DNA of 32,333 nucleotides from IMG/VR virus record IMGVR_UViG_3300048135_000736, positions 1 through 32,333 of that record. One strand, 5' to 3'. This stretch comes from a virus. This document shows positions 26,895 through 32,333 of this stretch, piece after piece (the first letter of the stretch is position 1; every line of letters begins with the position of its first letter). The notes beneath the pieces are model-generated. The model was not told where the DNA came from. It saw nothing but the letters and a program-made list of their open reading frames with translations, and made no database searches. A program made the position numbers and the translations under genes.

Positions 26895-26918
26895 AAAAAA
26901 ACCTCCATTTCAGGAGGT
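26895..26918 (-). terminator. Terminator-like hairpin overlapping the gp25 ribosome site
   Basis: On the minus strand, ACCTCC (26918-26913) and GGAGGT (26906-26901) pair across the six-base loop TGAAAT, followed by seven T up to the gp25 ATG. This is an intrinsic terminator for the small-gene run upstream. GGAGG is also the gp25 Shine-Dalgarno sequence, so in read-through RNA the hairpin would hide it. Confidence 0.8.
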
Positions 26919-26925
26919 ATTTAGA
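26918..26925 (-). promoter_or_regulatory. Late promoter-like TCTAAATA at gp25 hairpin
   Basis: Minus-strand TCTAAATA differs from the ATAAATA core by one base (C for the first A). Its last base is the first base of the hairpin 5' arm. A start 6-7 bases downstream would fall in the loop near 26911, giving RNA with a free GGAGG. Confidence 0.5.
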
Positions 26926-26926
26926 T

Positions 26927-27067
26927 TCACTTTTTATTGTTTTCTTCCCATCTCTTCCTCATTTCTTGAGTGTAATGAGGTGGCTGAGGGGGTTTGGGAG
27001 TTGTATCAAGGTTTACGTCCTCTTCAAAGGTCGTTTCCTGAAGAAATGTGCGCTTTTGTTGAGTCAT
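26927..27067 (-). CDS. Small hypothetical protein, 46 residues
   Basis: ATG 27067 to TGA 26927. The protein starts MTQQKRTFLQETTFEED, has a proline-rich middle (TPKPPQPPHY) and ends in a charged helix (TQEMRKRWEENNKK). The ATG overlaps the TGA of the previous gene (ATGA), and a clear ribosome site (AAGGA) lies seven bases upstream inside that gene. Start, ribosome site and overlap together make it a convincing gene despite its size. The hairpin terminator begins nine bases after its stop, so it is the last gene of the small run. I do not recognise a family. Confidence 0.75.
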   Translation of the reverse strand: MTQQKRTFLQETTFEEDVNLDTTPKPPQPPHYTQEMRKRWEENNKK

Positions 27068-27210
27068 CGTCTTCCTTGTCCTCTGTAAGGTTTGCGTCGA
27101 GGTCTACGACCTCGTTGACAGAACTTAGTGTTCTTTGATAATCCTTGGTAAGTCTTCTTGTTAGTAGGAATAATTACCGCTTCACCAGATTTAGTAAAAA
27201 TTCGTGCCAT
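27064..27210 (-). CDS. Small basic protein, 48 residues
   Basis: ATG 27210 to TGA 27064. It begins MARIFTKSGEAVIIPTNKK and ends in a strongly basic tail (RGRRPRRKPYRGQGRR) that could bind nucleic acid or an acidic partner; that is inference from charge alone. An AAGGA ribosome site lies 11 bases before the ATG, inside the preceding gene, and the start overlaps that gene's TAA by one base (TAATG). It overlaps the following 46-residue gene by ATGA. Family unknown; short proteins ending in a YRGQGR-like tail recall cyanophage ORFs, from memory only. Confidence 0.75.
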   Translation of the reverse strand: MARIFTKSGEAVIIPTNKKTYQGLSKNTKFCQRGRRPRRKPYRGQGRR

Positions 27211-27359
27211 TACTTAATTTTCCTTTCAATCTCTTGAACTTTCTTTTCAAGAGCAACCAGCCTTTCAGCAATCATCATCACTCTTTCCACTACAGGATCT
27301 TTACCTGCTTTGGGGGTTCTGGCAACAACACCAGACTGTTCACGATTTGTGTAACTCAT
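27210..27359 (-). CDS. Small coiled-coil protein, 49 residues
   Basis: ATG 27359 to TAA 27210. It starts MSYTNREQSGVVARTPKAGK, then a long amphipathic helix (DPVVERVMMIAERLVALEKK, VQEIERKIK) with leucine, valine and isoleucine at heptad spacing, a likely coiled coil. The ATG overlaps the TGA of the gene before it (ATGA), and the stop overlaps the next ATG (TAATG). It has no membrane segment or catalytic motif. Its coiled coil may pair with the similar helix of the gene just upstream; that is inference. Confidence 0.72.
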   Translation of the reverse strand: MSYTNREQSGVVARTPKAGKDPVVERVMMIAERLVALEKKVQEIERKIK

Positions 27360-27508
27360 TGCTCTAATTTGCTCAAACGATTCTGTAGGTTTTCAAGTTG
27401 AATAAGGATGTCGTCAAGAACATCCGTCATACATTCGTATTTATCTCTACTTTGAGGACGTCTGTACATAAGTTTGACGTCTGGCTCAAAGGGTTTATCA
27501 GTACTCAA
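27356..27508 (-). CDS. Small coiled-coil protein with uncertain start
   Basis: The frame runs from TTG 27508 to TGA 27356 (50 residues), overlapping the end of the 78-residue gene by 11 bases. TTG has GGAG six bases upstream. In-frame ATGs at 27469 (37 residues) and 27430 (24 residues) lack a comparable ribosome site. With the TTG start the protein reads STDKPFEPDVKLMYRRPQSR, then a leucine-heptad helix (DVLDDILIQLENLQNRLSKL). The ATGA overlap with the next gene supports the frame. No family is recognised. A late-promoter match (GATAAATA, 27438-27445) lies inside and may be chance. Confidence 0.6.
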   Translation of the reverse strand: MSTDKPFEPDVKLMYRRPQSRDKYECMTDVLDDILIQLENLQNRLSKLEQ

Positions 27509-27734
27509 GAGTCACTCCATAAAACTCACTAGGACGTGGCATCTTACCAGTCCACAGTGAAGGTAGAATTGCAGTTCGTGCAGCTTCTGGACCAAAACGA
27601 TTCCAGAGCTCATAAAAAGAATCACGAGCTGAGGGAGTACAAGGAAAGAAGCGAATCTTCTCAACATGGAGTAGATTCACCTCTGCCTTAGCCTCTTCAA
27701 CTGTGAGATTGTAGTGATTGACAAGCTCAGTCAT
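27498..27734 (-). CDS. Hypothetical protein, 78 residues
   Basis: It starts MTELVNHYNLTVEEAKAEVN, then HVEKIRFFPCTPSARDSFYE, LWNRFGPEAARTAILPSLWT and GKMPRPSEFYG. The Trp, Pro and Cys pattern suggests a compact folded domain, and the family looks conserved, but I cannot name it. A sigma70-like promoter (27756-27784) lies 22 bases upstream and no late promoter precedes it, so it seems to lead the small-gene run that ends at the hairpin before gp25. Only a weak ribosome site (AAGAA) is visible. Confidence 0.78.
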   Translation of the reverse strand: MTELVNHYNLTVEEAKAEVNLLHVEKIRFFPCTPSARDSFYELWNRFGPEAARTAILPSLWTGKMPRPSEFYGVTLEY

Positions 27735-27755
27735 TTGTTCTTAGTAACTGAGTTT

Positions 27756-27784
27756 ATTATATCATCTAGCCTTCTGATGTGCAA
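27756..27784 (-). promoter_or_regulatory. Sigma70-like promoter before the small-gene run
   Basis: Minus-strand TTGCAC (27784-27779), a 17-base spacer, then a perfect TATAAT (27761-27756). The -35 matches only three of six positions, but spacing and -10 are ideal. Most gene groups here use late promoters instead. It overlaps the 3' end of the lysine-rich gene. Confidence 0.55.
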
Positions 27785-28523
27785 GGAATGCTCTGTCCTT
27801 GCTATTCATTCTAGCTTGTCCTTGTGGTTTCTGGCTACCACCAGCAGGGTTAGCTCCAGTGTTCTTAGCTCTATAAGAGTAATTAGCTCCGGAGCCTTTA
27901 GAATCGCCAGAAATCATTTTTCCAGCAGGTGATCTTCCATCTTGGTACTGCTTCTCTGACTGGCCGTGCTTACCTTGATAAATCTCCATGATGTCTTCCT
28001 CAATAGACTCAAGGAACTCATCAGAGATGTGATTGAAGAGTACTTCAGCAGAGACTTCATTAGAAGCGAAGCTGTTCTCAATCATATAATCAAGGACATC
28101 TTCCTTGACTACCTTCTTCTTCTTAGCTTTAACTTCACCACCTTCTTGGTACCCATCACAGGAAGATTCTTTGAACAAAGGCTTCCCATCTTTGCCCATC
28201 ATGGTTTGAGTCTTGTTCTTGGGGTTTGTGGGACCCTTTGGCTTAGAACCATCACCCACCAATGGATGACCACCATTTGCCATGGCGCGATTCTCACTCA
28301 TAGTTTCTTCATTGCACTCACAGTCGTCGTCCTTAGACTTCTTCTTAGTGTCCTTACCCATCGCTTTCTTGATGGCTTTGTCCTTAGAACCAAAGTACTC
28401 ATCCTTAGAGGATTCTACTTTGCCATCTCCATCATAATCCTTGGTTGCTTTCTTCTCAGCAAGGGTTTGTTCGTAACTATCAAAGCGGTTGTAAGTCCAA
28501 CTGCCTCCTGACATTGACATCAT
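27762..28523 (-). CDS. Lysine-rich virion-associated-like protein with Ca-loop-like motif
   Basis: A 253-residue, highly charged, low-complexity protein. Residues about 29-55 (KDYDGDGKVESSKDEYFGSK, then DKAIKKAMGK) resemble a DxDxDG calcium-binding loop, though position 12 is Lys rather than the usual Glu. A Cys/Asp patch (DDDCECNEE) and Gly/Lys stretches follow. A helical segment near residues 142-185 (DVLDYMIENSFASNEVSAEV, LFNHISDEFLESIEEDIMEI) resembles a GFA...SDEW motif I recall in marine T4-like phage proteins. It may be a structural or scaffold-type protein; I cannot assign it. Three ATGs (28523, 28520, 28514) compete and the ribosome site is weak. A perfect late promoter lies 22 bases before the first. 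Confidence 0.75.
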   Translation of the reverse strand: MMSMSGGSWTYNRFDSYEQTLAEKKATKDYDGDGKVESSKDEYFGSKDKAIKKAMGKDTKKKSKDDDCECNEETMSENRAMANGGHPLVGDGSKPKGPTNPKNKTQTMMGKDGKPLFKESSCDGYQEGGEVKAKKKKVVKEDVLDYMIENSFASNEVSAEVLFNHISDEFLESIEEDIMEIYQGKHGQSEKQYQDGRSPAGKMISGDSKGSGANYSYRAKNTGANPAGGSQKPQGQARMNSKDRAFLAHQKAR

Positions 28524-28544
28524 GGTTCTAATTGTCTTTTTTGT

Positions 28545-28552
28545 TATTTATA
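28545..28552 (-). promoter_or_regulatory. Late promoter TATAAATA
   Basis: Minus-strand TATAAATAAC, a perfect consensus, six bases past the TAA of the 189-residue gene and 22 bases before the first ATG of the lysine-rich gene. Confidence 0.77.
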
Positions 28553-28558
28553 AAAAGT

Positions 28559-29128
28559 TTATGGGGTTGGTACGTAGTTGACAAATGCCTTCACATCCTC
28601 AAGCTCTTGTCTCAGAGCAACTATCTCATCAACAGTTGCCTGTGGAATACCTATCTCACCTGTATTAGGATCGTAATACATTGATGTATCAGGATAAACT
28701 TCACCAGGTGAAGTACTCTGAACCGCCAACCTTTGATTAACTTCAACCCAACCGTTAGGATTGGTGTAAATGAATGTTCTATTGGTTACAACATTGTACC
28801 AGAAGTCACCAACCTCAGCTCCAACAGGAGTGTTGCTTGAGTAGAAGGTTGTGTACCTCATTACTGGGTTCCATCCTGTCACGTTTGTGTCAGGATTAAT
28901 CACCCACATCATTAGATTGTAGGTTCTTGTATCAAACCATGCCTGTCCATTCTCTGGTTGAGTTGGTGCATCAGGTCCTACTGTTGTACCAGGAGGCAAA
29001 ACTAATTGAGGTCTACCAGATACTCTCCAAGCAATACCATCCCACTCCCAGGTATATCCATTCTGTTGATGAAATTCTGAATAATGAGGATCAATTGGAT
29101 CTGTTGGTGGAAAATTAATTGATGCCAT
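28559..29128 (-). CDS. Small fibre-like structural protein, 189 residues
   Basis: It begins with the FP...YTWEWDGIAWRV module shared with 3724-4020 and 4023-5036. Two W-rich beta modules follow (ENGQAWFDTRTYNLMMWV; VGAEVGDFWYNVVTNRTFIY), then a short segment (YPDTSMYYDPNTGEIGIP) and a C-terminal helix (VDEIVALRQELEDVKAFV) that could be a coiled coil for oligomerisation. It sits beside the large adhesin but away from the left fibre cassette, so the same module set occurs at both ends of the window. A late promoter overlaps the adhesin stop 15 bases upstream. The role is inferred as tail accessory or fibre connector. Confidence 0.75.
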   Translation of the reverse strand: MASINFPPTDPIDPHYSEFHQQNGYTWEWDGIAWRVSGRPQLVLPPGTTVGPDAPTQPENGQAWFDTRTYNLMMWVINPDTNVTGWNPVMRYTTFYSSNTPVGAEVGDFWYNVVTNRTFIYTNPNGWVEVNQRLAVQSTSPGEVYPDTSMYYDPNTGEIGIPQATVDEIVALRQELEDVKAFVNYVPTP

Positions 29129-29141
29129 AATATCTTTTTAA

Positions 29142-32100
29142 CTATTTATTACGACGTAATGTCCTTTCGTCAATCACAGCTAACTTTGACTCTTCCAGAA
29201 CAAATTTATGTCTTAAGTATTGATAAATTTCTGGATTATGATCAGCGAGATAGTTGACACAATCTTCTCTCGTCATTCGACCACTATGAAATTCATCTTG
29301 TAGATAATCAATTACTTGCGACCTCTCTAATTTAACTGCATTAACCATTCGTTCAATTCCACCCTGGATACTACCACTGTTATTGATGGTTACTCCATCA
29401 GTGGATTCAATTCCATATCCATTTGCTCCAGTTCTTGCTTTATAAGGGTTATCATATGGACCATTGTCACAACCAGTCCAACCAGATTGATTACCTGATT
29501 TAGATCCTCCTCTAGCACCTTGACTACCACCTGCCGCAATTCCACCACCATTACCACCTCTACCGCCAGAACCTGACTTACCATTACTTCCACCACTGCC
29601 AAATCCTGACTCACCATTCATTACACTATTACCATTTGCCCACCATTGACTATTGTGAGAGAACGATGAGAGACCACCAGCGCCCCATCCACCGTTACCA
29701 CCTAGTCCACCTCTTGTGCACTTACCTGATCCTGAACAATTGGTTGTTGCTGCATTTTGTCCTAGGCCACCCATTGTTCCTCCACCGCCACCACCGCGAA
29801 TGGTTCCACTATTATTGATGACTACTCCTTGGTTTTCTGGATCCACACTGTCTAAAATTGATAGTCCAAAGACAGCAATTCCTGGTTCCCCAGCAGCTGC
29901 TGGAATGTCCCTACCATGACTTCCAGGTTCGCACGCGCCTTTTGGTGGGCGATCACTAAATTTATTACCATAACTGTTGGTGCTGCTAGTCTTATAGATG
30001 TTCCAAACTTGTGGCATTCCTGGTCCTCCTGTGATAACCTTACCACTAAGGACATTAATTGTTAATTTTCCTTTCAAACCGTACATTATTCTCAAAGCTG
30101 GATAAGCAAATCCAGCAAAAAGTCCTACACCACTATTCTGATCATACATGTCACCATAAAGGTTAACGTCAACATTAAAAATCTTATCACAACATGCATC
30201 CGTCCAATCAACCTGCTTAAAGTTGTCTTTTTCATCGTAGGCACCACTAAAACCACTACTACTACCAAGTGCAACAGTATGCTTTTTAGAGAGCTGACTT
30301 GCATTGAGAGTGACTGTACGTCTTACACATTCTACTTTGATATCTTTATATAGAGTAATGATATTACTAGCCAGTGTATAGATTTTCCACTCAAGTTGAA
30401 ACGTTGAACCATTTTTTGAGTAAGTACATCTCAAATCTATTGCTAAATCACTAATATGATCAATGTTGTTATAGCTACTTTGCGATGCAAACGTACGAAA
30501 AAGTGGAAAATCAGGTGGAATGGTTAATGTATAACGATTAGTGGAGTTCTCTGTAATCGTATTAGGTCCATTGATAGCAAACAGACTCGTATCAATCTGA
30601 TTAACTACAACAGTCTTACACGCTTGAATATTTTCTTGGTCTGTACGTGGTTTAACACACAACTGAGATGAACTAGTTGGGTTTAAAAAGTATATTTTTA
30701 CTATTGAATTATCATTTTTACCTGAGATGTCTACAACTGAAAGTTCATTCGCACTTCCATCAAGTGTCCAAGTGTATTGGACTCTTCCTGCTCCTGTACC
30801 AACTGCATTCACATAATATTCAACTTCTGTATACTGAGTTGCAACTGATGGACCAACAATATCCAACGAGTTTAGAGTTCCGTCAATATAAACTGATTTT
30901 GTGCCAGTTTGTGGTGAATCAGTTGCATACCGACTAGTTATTTTAGCACTAATTTCAACATAACGTCCTGGTCCTCCAAAATAAATGTCATTATTTTGTT
31001 GATACTTCCCATCTCTTCTCCATTCTTCTTCAAACGTTACAATTTGATACCCATCATCCCTATAGTTTCCATCATTATCCCAAGTATAAACTTGATTATC
31101 CTCAATAACGACCGCATCAGGTCCAACAATTTCAACATTACCAATCATGTTTAGTCCATCTTGATTATGTGGACAGGTACCCCAGATAGGTTGTTTATCA
31201 AATTGTGACTCAAATCCTGAACCAATATCAAATTCAGTTGGACGTGAAACCATCTGTCTCACACACCACAAACTAAGGTCATGATCAAACAATGTTGCAC
31301 CAGTAAACATGTTCTCCATCGTCACAGCACGAGGAGTATTCCACCCACTAATGTCTTGATTGAAACTGCTTGCATTCTCAAAGACTGAATCCATCAATGT
31401 AATATGAGACATGTCCCAATTAGGAAGTTGATCTCCACCCTCGCCAGTATAGTTTGGGCAGTCTTTCAAGAAGTTAGTGAGTGACGTTACGTCACGTCTA
31501 AGATAATCATTTACAAACTCCCAATCAGCATCAGATCCTTCAAAAATAGTATCCTCACCATAGATAAAATACTCACCAGGAAGGGTTAACTCATGAGTAT
31601 TTACTGGAAGAAAGTTTCCATAAGGAAATGCAATAATATTATTATTTGAAACTTTGATAGTTCCAACATCATTATGCTTATAGATTTTATAATGATAGTT
31701 ACGTTTCGCAACATCAGGATCACCTAACATCACACGATTAGACAAATAGTCAATTGGCATGTAAGGACGCCTTTCAATTCTATTCGCAAACCAGAAGCCA
31801 CGATCAGGCTTCACAACCTGCTCAATAAGAATCCAAGTGTGCTCAACATTATTATAAACGTACTTCTGTCCAGGAATTGGATCGTCTGGGAAGTTTATTT
31901 CTGTGAATCTTTCAGGGGCAATCTCATTCCTAATAAAAATGTCATACTGTTCTAAGACTTGGACTTGTCCACCATTATCACTAAGGTAAATAACTTCAAG
32001 AGTGTTATTACTGAGATCAACTTTTCTGATAATATATCTTCCTTGCTTATCATCTGACGTATATCTTAAGTAAATGAGATATCCAACTTCAACCATGGAC

Positions 32101-32333
32101 AGATCATTACCAGGTCCAAATTTAATCTCAGTTACATCACTCCAATCCCTATACTCAGTCGCATAATTTGGTATACCAATATGAAATGATTGGTATGGGT
32201 TTTTATCATACAACAAGTAATCATTAAATCCTACAACAGGACTGTCATCAACTGCTCTAAAGAATTGAAAGTCATAATCCTGAAAAAGGTTTGCTTTATA
32301 ACCAAGCTTCTTCTCAAAGAACTTTACTTCAAA
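29142..32333 (-). CDS. Composite adhesin: DUF285, Ig-like and glycine-rich tip; 5'-truncated
   Basis: The frame stays open to the right edge (1063 residues visible), so the true start lies outside; a TTG at 32216 is not the start. The N-terminal part is beta-rich, with HIGIPNYATEYRDWSDVTEI and PGQKYVYNNVEHTWILIEQ. A DUF285/BspA-like unit is coded at about 31255-31530 (FENASSFNQDISGWNTPR, ENMFTGATLFDHDLSLW). Three Ig/PKD-like starts follow (EIVGPDAVVIEDNQVYTW, LDIVGPSVATQYTEVEYY, AINGPNTITENSTNRYTL). A glycine-rich block (about 29365-29825), bounded by two INNSG motifs, resembles polyglycine tips of T4-like adhesins. A 65-residue helical tail (RSQVIDYLQDEFHSGRMTRE) ends it. It is likely a host-recognition tip; the receptor is unknown. 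Confidence 0.85.
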   Translation of the reverse strand, partial: FEVKFFEKKLGYKANLFQDYDFQFFRAVDDSPVVGFNDYLLYDKNPYQSFHIGIPNYATEYRDWSDVTEIKFGPGNDLSMVEVGYLIYLRYTSDDKQGRYIIRKVDLSNNTLEVIYLSDNGGQVQVLEQYDIFIRNEIAPERFTEINFPDDPIPGQKYVYNNVEHTWILIEQVVKPDRGFWFANRIERRPYMPIDYLSNRVMLGDPDVAKRNYHYKIYKHNDVGTIKVSNNNIIAFPYGNFLPVNTHELTLPGEYFIYGEDTIFEGSDADWEFVNDYLRRDVTSLTNFLKDCPNYTGEGGDQLPNWDMSHITLMDSVFENASSFNQDISGWNTPRAVTMENMFTGATLFDHDLSLWCVRQMVSRPTEFDIGSGFESQFDKQPIWGTCPHNQDGLNMIGNVEIVGPDAVVIEDNQVYTWDNDGNYRDDGYQIVTFEEEWRRDGKYQQNNDIYFGGPGRYVEISAKITSRYATDSPQTGTKSVYIDGTLNSLDIVGPSVATQYTEVEYYVNAVGTGAGRVQYTWTLDGSANELSVVDISGKNDNSIVKIYFLNPTSSSQLCVKPRTDQENIQACKTVVVNQIDTSLFAINGPNTITENSTNRYTLTIPPDFPLFRTFASQSSYNNIDHISDLAIDLRCTYSKNGSTFQLEWKIYTLASNIITLYKDIKVECVRRTVTLNASQLSKKHTVALGSSSGFSGAYDEKDNFKQVDWTDACCDKIFNVDVNLYGDMYDQNSGVGLFAGFAYPALRIMYGLKGKLTINVLSGKVITGGPGMPQVWNIYKTSSTNSYGNKFSDRPPKGACEPGSHGRDIPAAAGEPGIAVFGLSILDSVDPENQGVVINNSGTIRGGGGGGTMGGLGQNAATTNCSGSGKCTRGGLGGNGGWGAGGLSSFSHNSQWWANGNSVMNGESGFGSGGSNGKSGSGGRGGNGGGIAAGGSQGARGGSKSGNQSGWTGCDNGPYDNPYKARTGANGYGIESTDGVTINNSGSIQGGIERMVNAVKLERSQVIDYLQDEFHSGRMTREDCVNYLADHNPEIYQYLRHKFVLEESKLAVIDERTLRRNK
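29143..29150 (-). promoter_or_regulatory. Late promoter AATAAATA at adhesin stop
   Basis: Minus-strand CGTAATAAATAG is read as the last adhesin codons (AAT AAA) and its TAG stop. It lies 15 bases before the ATG of the 189-residue gene. Confidence 0.7.

Noticed and set aside
31481-31495. Perfect 15-base palindrome GTGACGT-T-ACGTCAC
   Set aside because: It lies inside the adhesin coding sequence, has no T-tract and only a one-base centre, so it is more likely a chance site than a terminator or operator.
32214-32216. TTG at 32216 as the start of the adhesin
   Set aside because: The frame remains open without a stop to the window edge, with protein-like sequence upstream (FEKKLGYKANLFQDYDFQFF) and no ribosome site, so the start lies outside.
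1-32333. Host marker genes such as psbA, HIP1 sites, tRNAs or integrase att sites
   Set aside because: I looked for host-like metabolic genes, GCGATCGC clusters and tRNA-like structures and saw none, so the exact host stays open.

Overview
The window is a dense, fully leftward-transcribed (minus strand) part of the virion-structure module of a T4-like marine myovirus, most like the phages of marine picocyanobacteria and relatives (Prochlorococcus, Synechococcus or SAR11-type hosts). Three things point there: baseplate-wedge proteins in the order gp25, gp6, gp7-like and gp8; a repeated T4-type late promoter (ATAAATA, minus strand) in front of most genes; and low-GC coding with very short or overlapping gene junctions. 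The host cannot be fixed from this sequence. I found no plus-strand gene, tRNA, CRISPR array, insertion sequence or integrase, and no gap longer than about 35 bases except where small genes fill it.

In transcription order (right to left), the right edge holds a large composite adhesin, cut by the window edge, with DUF285-type, Ig-like and glycine-rich parts. A small fibre-like protein (28559-29128) and a lysine-rich protein with a Ca-loop-like motif (27762-28523) follow. Next is a run of five very small overlapping genes (26927-27734), four of them 46-50 residues long, apparently driven by a sigma70-like promoter and closed by a hairpin and T-tract. The baseplate wedge block follows: gp25, gp6, a 2106-residue gp7-like protein, a LamG-type fibre, a repeat-rich fibre with a tail-collar tip, gp8, and a 2523-residue DUF4815-type protein. 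The left 5 kb is a cassette of seven small tail-fibre or tip-like genes (coiled coil, collar, Gly-rich, collagen-like and Mtd_N-like modules), ending in a partial unknown gene at the left edge.

The genes appear to build the baseplate wedge, its peripheral fibres and host-recognition tips. Small beta modules recur across many of them: a GDxW(W/F/Y) module, a GxGY module, an N-terminal FP...YxWxGxxW module and an NPF...NLEFQS block. This suggests that module shuffling shapes the tail periphery.

The most interesting regulatory site lies directly before gp25. A terminator-like hairpin there carries the gp25 ribosome-binding site in its 3' arm, and a late-promoter-like sequence overlaps its 5' arm. 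The layout resembles the T4 arrangement (genes e, soc, 49) in which early read-through RNA hides the ribosome site and late RNA exposes it.
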